A DNA stretch of 64,000 nt from Watersipora subatra (lineage: Eukaryota; Bryozoa; Gymnolaemata; Cheilostomatida; Watersiporidae), in contig NC_088711.1 in assembly GCF_963576615.1 (NCBI RefSeq), positions 37,444,621-37,508,620 of the forward strand, given 5' to 3'. Shown here piece after piece: positions 1-15,000 of this stretch. A model generated the notes under the pieces. The model saw only the letters and a list, made by a program, of their open reading frames with translations. It was not told the origin of the DNA and did no database searches. The stretch's first letter is position 1. Each line of letters begins with the position of its first letter. The translations under genes were made by a program, and so were the position numbers.

Positions 1-67
1 AATGCTTGATCTGTCTCTCTCATAGCTCCCTCTTGAAGACCCAGTTATGTTCATAAAGAATCCTTGT
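1..67 (-). CDS. CATSPERG: CATSPERG exon 22 (candidate, cut by window edge)
   Basis: After ATGTAAATAG the only frame compatible with exon 21 (phase 2) stays open to the window edge, beginning [16 protein letters not shown]. Length and position suit the loop after the VVGGG block. The sequence itself is not diagnostic and the acceptor is poor. Confidence 0.35.
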
Positions 68-3000
68 CTATTTACATTTCATCTCTTTACACACCAAATT
101 AACTGTTTTGAAATTGAAGCTGAGAAAGACAAGTATTATTTAAACTACCCATTATATGCTATTTCTTCTAGTAGAATGTATTTTACATGTATATACAAAT
201 AAAATTCTTACCATTGTAATACACTAGCTAAATACATGTTGTTGTCTGGGTGGCTTTACCGTAAACTTACCTATTCTCTCTATATCTCTCCCCCTTTCTC
301 TGCCCCTATCTATCAATTTATCTCAAAGGCCATATGTATTTGGGTTAATTGCAATGCTTAAATTAGAGGGTTAAATTTTATACTTTTCCGATCCTTTGCC
401 AAAAGACCACCAGACTTGAAAGAAATACACGTGTACACACTCAGGTACACAAACGTGTAAGCGTGTATGTATGTACGCCAGTATGTATGTGTACACGCAA
501 ACACTCAGGTGCGCATGCGAACACAGGCAAACACAAAGGCGCGCGCACACCCGCACACACACCCGCACACACCCTCAGGCGTGCAGGCGAACACAAAGGC
601 GCACAGACACACATACACACACATGCCCGCACACACACGCCCGCACACACACATGCACATATGCATACACAGACACGAATGCACACACACGCGGGCACTT
701 GTGTAACATATGCGCACGCATATACATGTACATACATACATACACATACATACACACCCACAGAAGTGCACACACACGCATGTACACACACACACACGCA
801 TGTACACATGTGCACACGCATATATGTATGTATGCGCCCACACACAGATACACATGCACATACACACACACACCCTCAAGCACATCTGCATACCCACATA
901 AACACGCACACTAATTATTATACGTTTATATACATGTATATACATGTATACACATGTATATACATGTATATATACCTTACGTGTATATACATGTATATAC
1001 ATGTTTACACATGCATATACATGTATACACATGTATATGCATATGTATGCATGTATATACATGTATATACGTGTGGATACATGTATACACATGTATAAAC
1101 ATGTATATGCATGTGTATACATGTATACACATGCATATATAATCAACATTTTCAGGCTGTGGTCAGTCAGATTCAATGTTATAGTATGTATTAACTGTAA
1201 AACCATCTATCCATTCCTTGTTATCACACATCAGCAGACAGTAAGTGACAGGATATGCTCAAATAAGTAAAAATTGAATGATGATAAAATGTAGTATGCA
1301 CTCTGCAGTCATCAGGCAATAAAATACTTATTCAACCAAAAATTTCAGAGTACAAGAATTTCAACAGCAGTAATGCTACAGGCATACTTGGCCTGTCTTC
1401 TGTTAAGCGTCGGCAACATACGTTTGGTTGATCAAGTTAGCTTTAATGATCTCTTCTTCAGTAAATCTTCGTATTTTGCTGTAGCGTGTTCCTCCTCCTA
1501 CTACCTTGAGTGTGTACTTTCCTCGAAAGGATTTGCCAGACCCCATAGTTGAATCGAATATATCAAAATGGGGATAAAAGGCTACAAAATGAGCAGGAGA
1601 TAATTACTATATTTTAAGGCTAGTCAATGTCTGACGGATCATTTACTGTACCCTATTGGATGAAGTCTATTTCAGCACTGTTGTTTTATTAGCAGTTTGC
1701 GCATTGTCATTTGATCAGCCGCATTGATATGTTTCCCTGTCTCACCATACTGACAGCAGAAAAGGATATTTCTTTTACAGAAATCTAGACTTGTGTACTA
1801 CCGATCACATATTCCAGCTCACATCAAGTATCCCAAACTTGGTTGTTGCTGTAATTGTGAGACCAGTTTCAAAATTCTGCGTGAACTATGCCTTGAATTT
1901 TTTTTTTACCTTTCACATATATGACAAACATTGTTTTCTATTCTGTGATACCAACATACTACATCCACTATCGTATGTTACAGTTTATGAACTTTCTGTT
2001 ACTAAAACCTTCAATGCACTATCTCGACTCCTTCACAATACTATTAGTTAAACAACTTTTTAATACGCTTTTGTTTAGCTGACTAAATAATTCCTGATTT
2101 TGGTCTTTTATTTTTTTAGAATTTTGACATGGTTGGAGAAAGCTCACTGAGAATGCAGACAATCAATTACAAATAATTTTCAATTTTGACTAAAGACAGA
2201 GTGCTTAAAAGCTTTAAACAAGTTGCCAAAAATTAAGGAAAATATGCTAAGGAAACCCATGCTAACACTTTTAAAAAATTTTGCAGTACGTCTTGTAACA
2301 AGCTGTTGTTTTGCTCGCACGTGATTGTTGGGAGACAACTCTGCAAAAAACAACAGATTGTCAAGACAGGCTATGGCAGACCGAGAATAAGTGACTCTAG
2401 AAGCATTAGCTAACTGACAGCCTCCAGCAACATGAAGGAGCAAACAACTCTCATAAACTAAGAGGCAATGTGTAAAGAGAAGAGATACAAGACTGTTTGA
2501 ATACTTTGGTAGACTGAGAATAAGGGACTCTAGAAGCATTAATAAGCTGCTTCAAAATACTCATTGAGGTAGAATTAGAGCGAGATTTTAAGAAGCGTAC
2601 TCAGACTCTGAGGGCTCTTTCTCGGTCCCTCTAGATAGGATTAACAACAACTATGCACCCTATCTAAGGTTTGGCAAGGTTTGGCAATCTTAACTAATAA
2701 AAGCTTTACTTGTGGCTCTTCATACTAACAGACAAAAGCAAACTTCACGAAACACTCTAGTTTTAGTTAGAGATGCTTGCTACAGACTATATATATATAA
2801 AATACAGATAAGTAATACATGTATGTACAAATATGTGTAAGTAAGCACAAAAGAATGGCATCTACTTTTAAAGCATTTCTTCTGATAGACATATAATAAT
2901 ATAAGCTGTGGAAGAACTTCCACTATTTTTTGTAGAACAAAAACAAACATTATATTATTGATTACATACCAGTATGATTTCGGAGAACTCTCTAATCTAA

Positions 3001-6000
3001 GATTAAACCTCCAATATTTATTCTATAATTCCTCCTAAGCTTTTTAAATTGACACTGACAGCCTTATAGCATATCATTTAACTGCTGGGAGCAAATACAT
3101 GATTGATTGTTCGACAAATTGACTGAGTGATTTAAAAATTCAAGAAATAAATATACATTTTAATTCAATATTATTGTTTTGCTCAAATAAGCGTTGTTCA
3201 TAATTTTCCTTTTTTATATTTACAGATATTATGCTAACACTAGTAGGCTATCATCTAATTCCCACAATTGTACTAGCTTTAAAAAACATATTTCAATCTC
3301 AAAATACTTATTATAGTACAAATGAAATAGCTCACCTCCGAATTTAAAAAAAATGCAAAGCTTTTTATTTTGTTTGTGTGTTGAATAAAAACTAATGCAA
3401 TAAACACTCCTATAACTACATACAGTAAACACCCCTAACTGCAGTAAACACTCCTATAGCTCCAGTAGACACCGCTATAGCTCCAGTAAACACCCCTATA
3501 ACTGCAGTAAACAACCTATAGCTACAGTCAACACTCTATAACATAAAGCTTCATTTTAAGTAAAGCCAACATAACATAAAAATTTATGCAAAGTTTTTGA
3601 TTCGTGATGCGTAAAAAATCCCATATAGCGTAAAGGGTCAAGTCGGTGCAAGTTCTCAAACCCTTTAACTCGATTTGAATAATGAGGGTCCATAGGAAAC
3701 TATAAAAAATATTTTCTCTTTTGCAGCATAAGGGAAAGAAAATGACGCACAGGGAAATCTCTATTATATATACTAGTACCCTGGTTGTCTAGGGTGCTGC
3801 GAGAGATAGTCAGGCGTGTCGATAAAGCACAAAGAATAAGTAGTCGCACAAATATTCGGAAGTGCTTAAATCCGATCGATTAGTGCAGTGGTAGAGTGTC
3901 AGTCTATCAAGCTGAATGTCACGATTTGGAGTCTCATTGAAAGCGATATTTTATCCTAACCTCTAACCCTGGTTTCCAACAAACGAACAGACAGAAAGAC
4001 CACTCTTACTATAGTACATACGTATTTCTTGTTTTTGTCTACTTTTGCCATATGCAATATTTTTCTTTATGGCTTAGACCTTGCTGTCTAAAAAAATGCG
4101 AAAACATCTGCTCAACTTGAGATTGATAGTGTGTGCTTCCCTTAACTTAATGTAGAATTACCATAGTCATGGACCCTAAACCGAGTGAATGTGATAGCGT
4201 GATAAAAAAATGAAAAGATGTTGATACAAACCAATAATACCACAGTTACTGTAAAGTCACTAAATTAAATCGTTAAAGTTAGTTTTTTCCCATTTTGAAT
4301 GACCAAAGGTTTGAGTTTGAGATGATCTTAAAACAGATTAGGCAGTTTAGATGTATTTTACAGTTTGTTTAACTTAAAATCCCTATAATGGAAACGTTCT
4401 CGGAAAGCATTACTTACATTGTAGGAGCAGATACTGTATTATATGTTAGGCTTTGTAATAGATAGGCTGTATAGAGTTTGATTAAAATGTTTATGCATTT
4501 ATCTTTGTTTTACTAGCACATCTACAAATCAGTGGGTTACTCTATGCTGACTCTGTTGTTTTGAACAGAAAGGCAATAGGCGTAACTCTATGCTTGCTCT
4601 GTTATTTTGAACATAAAGGTAATAGGCATAACTCTATGCTTACTCTGTTATCTTGAACAGAAAGACAATAGCTATAACTCTATGCTTACTCTGTTATTTT
4701 GAACAGAAAGACAATAAATATAACTCTATGCTCACTTTGTTATTTTGAACAGAAAAACAATAGATATAACTCTATGCTTATTCTGCTATTTTGAACAGAA
4801 AAACAATAGCTATAACTTTATGCTTATTTTGTTATTTCGAACAGAAAGGCAATAGATATAACTCTATGCTTACTCTGTTATTTTGAACAGAAAGACAATA
4901 GCTATAACTCTATGCTACTCTGTTATTTTGAACAGAAAGACAATAGCTATAACTCTATGCTACTCTGTTATTTTGAACAGAAAGACAATAAATATAACTC
5001 TATGCTCACTTTGTTATTTTGAACAGAAAGACAATAGATATAACTCTATGCTTATTCTGCTATTTTGAACAGAAAAACAATAGCTATAACTTTATGCTTA
5101 TTTTGTTATTTCGAACGGAAAGGCAATAGATATAACTCTATGCTTACTCTGTTATTTTGAACTAAAAGGCAGTAGACTTTATTAGTAACTCTATTTACTA
5201 GTAGCTCTATTCTTACTGTGTTGAAAATAAAAGCAATTCTCGTGTTCATCTCTGTTGAGACAGTGGAGGTGATTGGTGTGATGTTCAAGTTCTTCTATGG
5301 TTCCTCGGAGATCAAAGGTCGGAGTCAGCTGAGGCGGGCATCCCAGCAATATGCGCATGGTTTGTGCACTCTATAAACAAGGTTAGCTAATCTTGAACAC
5401 ATTACTCGCTTCTTCACTAGTAAAAATGAGGTGTTACCAAGTGCATATAAGTTTGCACAGAAATGATTTCATTATAACTTAACTAGCTGACTTTAGATAA
5501 AGACTGCAAAAACTATGAGTAAGAAGTGGCTAAAACACATCCATAGTTTAGATGTAAAAAGAATTTCAACAACAACACTATGTTAAAAATAAATTAAAAA
5601 AAGTCAATCTGCAAGCTATAAATAGATTTGAGCAAATTAAAAAAACAACGAAAAAGCACAACTTCGACTTGAGCCATAGCTACATGACCAGTGTTTTGGT
5701 GCACTAGCCTTTGGCGAAAAAGCATCATACGGATGTGTCAGTAATCAGACAAATCCATTGACTAGTAACTGTATTTGTCAGGCATTTATACCGGTTTTGT
5801 AGCACCTATACTAGCCAGGCATGCATACATATGTACTAGCCAGGCATGCATACATATGTACTAGCCAGGCATGCATACATATGTACTAGCCAGGCATGCA
5901 TACATATGTACTAGCCAGGCATGCATACATATGTACTAGCCAGGCATGCATACATATGCACTAGCCAGGCGTGCATACATATGTACTAGCCAGGCATGCA

Positions 6001-9000
6001 TACATATGTACTAGCCAGGCATGCATACACATGTACTATCCAGGCGTGCATACATATGTACTAGCCAGGCATGCATACATATGTACTAGCCAGGCATGCA
6101 TACATATGTTTTTTTCATCATGTTGATTCATCCTCACAAGTTTTTGCAGTTCTTGCAAATAATAGCCACACGGATCGTATGCTGATAATGTGAATTTTGC
6201 TTTCAGAGCTGGTCGTATTTATAAACAAGCAATAAATAGCCAACGGAAAACAAGGGAGGCAAAGGTGCTCTAAAAGAGGAAAAGACATGAAATACTAGCA
6301 GGACAACTTACTCCAACAGTGAATCCAGCAGAGATCTCTTGAGGTATACTGCAATGCGTATCTATAGACACCTTCATTGTCAAACTCACAGGAAGTAGGT
6401 CTCTACCAGGCAGTCCTTGACCAGGGAGAGCAGTTCTATTTAGCTTCATCTTTACCTAAAAATTATAACATGAAATATTGCTTCTAGAACATTCTGGACA
6501 TTCTGAAAGCTGTCGATCGATTGATCAAAGCCTTATCAAGCAAATTTTTTCATTAGTGTGTACGCCTCTGTTGTTGGCAGTCATGAGATGGTTAAAGAGC
6601 AGTCATACTGATAGTCATACTGTTAGTCATACTGTTAGTCATACTGTGATCTGAAGGGTGATATCAGACACCTACAGGATGGTGGATATATTAATACTGA
6701 TTGGTGAATGCCATAGCCAATATGGATGTTGTAAAATGAAATGGTATAACTATAATGGTATAAAATGGTATAATTTTGTAACAGACGACGAGCATACTAT
6801 CTGACAATTATTTCAGCTAGTTATTTGTTTTGTTAGCCAAGCATTACTAGTTAGATAAATACATGCATTACACATAGAGTATGACAAGGTGTAATGTCTC
6901 AAATATTATTATTACTAGTTAGATAAATACATGCATTACTCATAGAGTATGACAAGGTGTAACGTCTCAAATATTATTATTACTAGTTAAATAAATACAT
7001 GCATTACACATAAAGTATGACAAGGTGTAACGTCTCAAATATTATTATTACTAGTTAGATAAATACATGCATTACTCATAGAATATGACAAGGTGTAACG
7101 TCTCAAATATTATTATTACTAGTTAGATAAATACATGCATTACTCATAGAATATGACAAGGTGTAACGTCTCAAACATTATTATTACCAGTTAGATAAAT
7201 ACATGCATTACTCATAGAATATGACAAGGTGTAACGTCTCAAATATTATTATTACTAGTTAGATAAATACATGCATTACACATAAAGTATGACAAGGTGT
7301 AACGTCTCAAATATTATTATTACTAGTTAGATAAATACATGCATTACACATAAAGTATGACAAGGTGTAACGTCTCAAATATTATTAGGATAGTACTTGT
7401 CGACATTTTTCTCATTTCACCGTCCCTTATTATTATTGTTATTCATTTTTCTCCAAAACTGAAATTTTCTTTAAAGGTTGACTTGCAACAAAATTCACAT
7501 TACAGTTATTTGGTATCAAAAGATTCACCATGTCTTACTCTGGTGTGTTGTTGGTGAAAAATATGTGGGAATGTGATTACAAGCTCTTAAAAGCTAAAAA
7601 AAAAACAGTTGATCGCCGCCATCACGAAACCGCCGTAGATTGGAATCAGTTTATTTCTCTGACGTAGTCAATCCATTTGGTTGGTGTTTTGATGAGAATT
7701 GAAAGGCCAATAAAAGACTCAATATTAAACTTCTCGTAGCACTAGTTTATGACAAACACTTCGGGTTTTACCGAAGACCCTGCATCAAATATAGATGATC
7801 GCTAGTTGACAGTTCTGCTTCGGCTTGATCTAACCGTCTAGTCATAATCGGATCCTGTGACCCATACTTCCTGCCAAACCGCGCGAATAATTTCTGCAGC
7901 ATTTTTCGCTTATCACAGGTGACCAACAGGCTCGTCATTTTTATCAGAAAATGAGAAGCACTCCGAGCTAAAATTAATAAATTAAACGAATTTTCACGGT
8001 AGGTTTCAAGATATCAGTGCTCAAAGTAGCAGCATTACAATGGTGATGAAATAGATGTGTAAAGACAATAGACATAGTTTTATTGAATGTGTGAAGTATA
8101 TTTGTGAAAATATTTCGACGAGTGAGGTTGCATGAAAGTGTAAACAGAAACCATCTCGTTCCTCTACATCTCATTTGAGCCGTTTTCGATTCCAATCTAC
8201 GGCAGTCTCGTGATGGCGGCAATTAACTGTTCGTTTTTGAGCTTTTAAGAGCTTGTAATGACATTTCCACATAATTTGTACCTACAACACGACAGATTAA
8301 GACATAGTGAATCTTTTGGTGCCAAATAACTGTAATGTGAATTTTGTTGCAAGTCAACCTTTAAATAAAAAGGTAAGTTGAAGGCAAAAATTGCAACTTA
8401 CAAAAAATTTCACCACATCTCTGTAGAAATCTTGACTGCGAGTAGTCTGCAGAGTTATCAGGCCCAAAACAGACAACTCCAAGGATAGCTGAATTCCACT
8501 CAATGTTTCCAATTCACTGTCTACGTCTACAATTTGTTAGTAAAACATGCCTTAAAAGTACAATACATTGATAATACATATTTCTTGTTTATTTTATTAC
8601 ATAACTACAGTAATTGGAAAGACTGAGATAAAATCAAATGATTGTACTTTAATGTGTTAACACTTTATGCCAATCATATTATTAACTAGCCAATCATAAT
8701 ATTAACTAGCTAATCATAACTTTACGCACCTTTTCCTACGCTCTTGTCTTTAAGGAGGTAAACTTCGACTGCAAAATTGGTAACTGATGTTTTATCTAAG
8801 TAGATGTAAGGAGGTAGTTTTCCGATGTCATATTCTAGTTTGTGGTTGTGTCTTTTCTAAAATCAAAGTTTTTCTCATGTTAGTAGTTAAAAAACCACCT
8901 ATTTCAAAAAGAAAATATTATATCAGCTTAGATGATTTGGGTAAACCCAAGAATTGCAACATTGAATACATGTCCAAGTTAATGATTTCGAGTTGGCTTG

Positions 9001-12000
9001 AGGTATGTCTTATACAGATTTGTAACGAATAAACAGAAACCATTATCTTTCATTATCCCTATTATTATCATCGTTATCTCTCATCGTACTAATACTAAGG
9101 CATATGAACAGTCCAAGCATCTTTCCCTAGTTCACTTTCACAATTTTGTTGTATTAGTATCCATTTTGAAAATCATGAACTCATTTTGAATTCATATTTG
9201 TTGAACTACTTCAGCGCAAACTACATGTGTTAACTACCAACTGTTAACTACCAACTGCTAACTGCCAACTGTTAGCTACCAACTGTTAACTACCAACTGT
9301 TAACTACCAACTGTTAACTACCAACTGTTAATTACCAACTGTTAATTACCAACTGTTAACTACCAACTGTTAACTACCAACTGTTGACTACCAACTGTTA
9401 ACTACCAACTGTTAACTACCAACTGCTAACTACCAACTGTTAACTACCAACTGTTAACTACCAACTGTTAATTACCAACTGTTAACTACCAACTGTTGAC
9501 TACCAACTGTTGACTACCAACTGTTGACTACCAACTGTTAACTACCAACTGTTAACTACCAACTGCTAACTACCAACTGCTAACTACCAACTGTTAACTA
9601 CCAACTGTTAATTACCAACTGTTAACTACCAACTGTTAACTACCAACTGTTAACTACCAACTGCTAACTACCAACTGTTAACTGCCAACTGTTAACTACC
9701 AACTGTTAACTACCAACTGTTAACTACCAACTGCTAACTACCAACTGTTAACTACCAACTGTTAACTACCAACTGCTAATTACCAACTGTTAACTACCAA
9801 CTGTTAACTACCAACTGTTGACTACCATCTGTTAACTACCAACTGTTAACTACCAACTGTTAACTACCAACTGCTAACTACCAACTGTTAACTATCAACT
9901 GTTAACTACCAACTGTTAACTACCAACTGTTAACTACCAACTGTTAACTACCAACTGTTAACTACCAACTGTTAACTACCAACTGTAAACTACCAACTGT
10001 TAACTACCACCTGTTAACTACCACCTGTTAACTACCAACTGTTAATTTATCACAAACTACATTTGTTAACTACCAACTGTTAATTCAAAACAAATTTCTA
10101 ACTAGTAACTTTTAACGAACTTATGCTAATAACAGCTAGTTTGTAATTACTTAACACATATGCAATATCTTAAAGTATACAAATTTTGCATACATTGTAT
10201 ATTCTGCATGCACGCTTTCGTATCAGAGCGTTTCAATGCGTCGAATAGGTTCGGAGTTGCCTGCTGCCGACAGTTTTGCACCATACCATTTCAACAATTC
10301 ATTAGTTACACTAAATAGATTGTTTCAAGATTATTGACGCATCCTTCAAAACAAAACTTGTCAAGGTAGAATAGCTTTCAGGGCACAGTCATTTTTCAAT
10401 TCATGCATAGTCTTTTACCAGATCTAAAAAAGTAATTTTGTCGTTATCATCGTATGAGCAACTCATCCTTGGCATATGAATGTAAAAAGCAAAAAGTCAA
10501 GCATAAACAGTAGTGAGTAGCAGTAGAACTTATTCATAGTCGAGACCACCGTCGGTGTGTACTAAACTGTGCTCAATTTCTTTTTACTTTCACCTTCACT
10601 GGAGAGAGCTATTATTATCAATTCGAGATCAACTATTATCAATTCGGATTCATCAGCAGTGAGCGTTTCTATGATATCGAATAGTACTCTCACAGCGAAA
10701 GTAGTCTCACAGCAAATGCCTTCGCACAAATTTAGCAAAATGAACTGTCATCTAATGCCTTCAGATTTTGCAATCTTTATGATTCAGAGTGGAAGCAACT
10801 CCCAAACCAATTATAAGCATAAAAACACAGAGTGCATTTTCAAACTGTTTTTGCATAACTATTTTATATAAGTAAGACAATTACTCCATCTGAAATACAT
10901 TTACATACAGCATACAGAGAAAATGTTTCACGTGAAAATATGCAAAATTCACATGAAATTATATAAGCACCATATCATGCAGTTATTATAGTAAACTATG
11001 AATTTCTTCATTCAAACCAGAAGGTTAAATAAGAAGAATAGAAGAAATATTTTCTACTACTACAAATCAAATGCAGAATATAAGCAATAACTTTTTACCA
11101 ATCCTGTAGTTTGTGTAACGCCGAAACTGTATTCAGATAGATTGTTGTGAGCAGATATATAAGAGACAGCATCTGTATAGGTCAGGCTATCATTGGTCCT
11201 CTCTTCTAATGAAGCCCGTGAGTGGTGGTGGTAAGAATAGACTAAAAGCTGGTTGGTTATTATGTCAGTTAGGTTGTGCAGGTACTGCCCCGATCCTCGA
11301 GCCGTCGGAAACATGTGCCAATCAAAAAACTGTTGAATACAAATAGAAGCTTGGATGACTAATAGAACATTCTTGCCAAAGAAGTAGTTGCAATAAACAA
11401 TTATAACTATAATAAGAGCAGTGTTTGTCTGTCTGTCTGTCCATGCTAAGAATGTTAAGAAACAAGATTGTCACACAAAGGAATCAAACTCGGAGCGTCA
11501 GATTTCAAGGCAAGCCACATTTTTATCATTACATTTCAACAAGTTGATGCTACAAGTGTCGATAGTAGTGGCTAGAGATCGATACGACATGGAAGACTGG
11601 CGATTAAAGCCACAGCGACTGCTAGTTAAATGAAAAAGTACCCTCATTGACCCTGAAAATCATTAAGTCATTTGCTACCCCTTAAGCTTCTCTCATCAAA
11701 ATAACCTGTGAGCCACACAGTAGATGGAATCTCTATAACTCTCAGCTTATATTTGCAATAAGTAATCAGAGAATCTTTGCTATAACAACAGGTCCATGGT
11801 AGACTATACGTTCACAACTGCACCCCAGTGATCACATTTCCACATCACAGAACCATTGTACATGTATATTTATTATGCATGGTGATCTCTCGAGGCGCAC
11901 TGGACTGACAGGAGACAAATACAGTATGACACAATTAACGAGTTTTGGTAATAGCGTTTTATAGCACTCTCTAGGCACTGAAATGATGCTTGTTATATCT

Positions 12001-15000
12001 ACATTTATGTAGAGCAATTTTTAAACATTACCCAATATTACAAATCACAGCAATTTGTAAAAATCTGTAGTAGCCTAAAACAGGTTTTCTTCATTACGAA
12101 AAGAAAGATCTTCCTATTAGCTATTGTACAAAAGAAGTGTCTCTGCCTAAATCATCACAATATAGTATTGTGATGAAAGAGACTCTCATCTTTCACCTGC
12201 ACTACAGAACTACCTCAAGTGCAGGTGAAAGATGCAGAGGTCTTATTATTATTATCCATATCATTTAGAAAAACACTTGACATTCAATTGTAGTTTTCGA
12301 TAACCGACTTAGCATATTCACATGGTCAAGGTTGGTGACACTCCTCTTTAAATTTACCCGACCTCTTCATTGTGGTTTTATCTTTTTAATTGCGGTCTAA
12401 CTCCCACTGCCTGTAGGAGTGGTCCCATAATGAAAGGAGATGGAAGCGCTATGAATGGAGGTGAGACTCCCACATTCTTTCATAGTGATCTCCTCCCTTT
12501 TTATTATGATCACAAACCATATAATTATGGTCCATTCCTTATTATAATCAGGCCTGTATTCCCTGGTTGCAAGTTGGGGCGGCTAATGTTAGACGACTAA
12601 TTATGAGCATCTGGGAGTTTGGAGGGGGGCTGTGTCAGCTCCCCCAACAGTTTCTTTCATGTAGGGCCTCAATCGGGCATCTCATGTAAAGTTTTAAAAT
12701 TTCTTATCGGAAAGCATAAACATTTTTTCTATTATTTGAGATTTGTTTGTTTTAGGTGATGTGACTGCCCGAACGTTTTCAGATTAAAATAGGCTAAACT
12801 TGACCGCAGTTGAAATGCTCAGAAAAATACATCTGTTTCTTTTGAGCGTTTCAACAAAGATCAATTTTGCCGATTTTTCATGAAGTTTATGCGAAGGTTA
12901 CCTCACTTTTCCTTGCTTCCGAAGGGCCATCGCTAGGCGGTTGTTTGGTAAAAATCAAATTTCACCAAACCTTTGGATAAGTCGTTGACAAAAATATTTT
13001 GCCGATGGTGGTAATAATGACGCCTATGAGTTACGAAAAGTTGAGGTTTACCTCTATGGTTTAGAATAAAGTGATTTTCTAAAGCGATGACAACCGTTTC
13101 GGTAGCCGTTGGGCAAAAAACTGTTCGAGTTAACAGAGTTGAGGTTGAGTTATCTAAAGCAATTTATCATTACGTGGGAACGGACCAAAGAAACCGTTCG
13201 AGTTAACCATGTGTTCGAGCTATCCGAGGACGAGTTATCCATGTTTGACTGTAGTTTCCTATAAAACGGTTATAATAAGATCTGGTCTACCCTCTAAGCT
13301 ATATTCTACAGTAAACTGGCAAGTTGAACCAACAGGAAGTTCCAAATGTATTGAAAGTATAGTGTGTACTAGTTACTTGAAAGCTCCGCAACAAATTTAC
13401 CTTAGCCCTGGCGTGAGTCTGCAGATCAGAGTGGTTGACAAACACCTCATAACTGCACTTCAATGCTCTGAGCTGACCGGCTGGTCGCCTACAATGATAG
13501 TAAAAGGAAAAACAGCCATTTCTAGGTGACACTAAAAGCTGAATTTTTAGCAATGCATCAGGCTACAAACAAACCTTTTACATGTGAACAGAAATAGCGA
13601 TTGGCAAAGATGAGGTACTAAATTTTACATAAAACTTTTTCACAAGAATGGCTTGAAATTCTAAAGTTGAGTAAAAAAATCAGATTTACTATCAGTGTCT
13701 ACTGTCAAAGTTTATTGATTTGTGCTTAGTTTATATGTTTAGAATTAGCTTGTTGAGTTTAAGTAACCAAGTACTCCAGTCAAGTACTCTAATCAAGTAC
13801 TCCAATCCAGTTCTCTAATCAAGTACTCTAATCAAGTACTCCAATCAAGTACTCTAATCAAGTACTCTAATCAAGTACTCCAATCAAGTACTCTAATCAA
13901 GTACTCTAATCAAGTACTCTAATCAAGTAATTTAATCAAGTACTCCAATCAAGTACTTTAATCAAGTATCCAATCAAGTACTCAAATTAAGTACTCTAAT
14001 CAAGTACTCCAATCAAGTACTCTAATCAAGTACTCTAATCAAGTACTCCAATCAAGTACTCTAATCAAGTACTCTAATCAAGTACTCCAATCAAGTACTC
14101 CAATCAAGTATCCAGTCAAATACTCCAATCAAGTACTTTAATCAAGTACTCTAATCAAGTACTTTAATCAAGTAATTTAATCAAGTACTCCAATCAAATA
14201 CTTTAATCAAGTATCCAATCAAGTACTCAAATTAAGTACTCTAATCAAGTACTCCAATCAAGTACTCTAATCAAGTACTCTAATCAAGTACTCCAATCAA
14301 GTACTCTAATCAAGTACTCCAATCAAGTATCCAATCAAGTGCTCCAATCAAGTACTCCAATCAAATACTCCAATCAAGTACTCTAATCAAGTACGCCAAT
14401 CAAGTACTCTAACCAAGTACTCTAAACCAAGTACTCTAACCTTTAGATACCTAAGTAACAAGATAGTCCAGATTTTGTTATACTTTAACTCTTAGTGCAA
14501 TTACTAGGATGGAGCAGACTCTAAAGTGAATGCGTTTGAAAGAAATGTACACTGTACTTAAAATAGGATGTGGATGCTGAAACGGTAATACCTATGTAAA
14601 ACCTGGCTGTCTGTTCTCTCGTACTGCACTACTGCAGCTGCATCAACTTCATATCTGATGAGAGTATCACTAGGAGCAACAGCACTTCTGTTTGCCATCA
14701 GCTAAAGAATGTTATGTACAAGTTAAAAATGAATTGTGACAAGACTGCCCCTCTTAAACTTAAATGTATCTTTTTTTAAATGTATTCCACTTTTATGTAT
14801 TTTTTTATTTTATATAGTTTTTGGAGTAGAAAGGTAAAAAGACTTGCCAGCAAAAGTTTACCATCAAGTGAAAACTCCATGCTGATCATATCATGGATGT
14901 CAAAGAAGCCTTCATCGGCAGGTCTCACAGAGCCCTGTAACGTCATTTGATGACCCTGTGCTTCCCAGCCATGCGACGGGTAGAGTTGGTGCAAGTAGTT

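Noticed and set aside
441-1206. Long His/Thr-rich and Cys/Val-rich open frames on both strands
   Set aside because: They are translations of CA/TG and ATACATGT repeats; frames are open on both strands at once and there is no unique sequence or splice context.
2180-2539. 119-codon minus-strand gene
   Set aside because: Runs across a direct duplication, no known domain, lies inside a CATSPERG intron.
4540-5165. CRISPR-like regular repeats
   Set aside because: The whole 46-bp unit repeats, spacer parts included; minisatellite.
5811-6108. CRISPR-like array
   Set aside because: Units are contiguous with no unique spacers, and the genome is eukaryotic; it is a minisatellite.
14657-14675. Hammerhead core (CTGATGAG)
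   Set aside because: No stem II or GAAA follows; it lies in CATSPERG exon 15.
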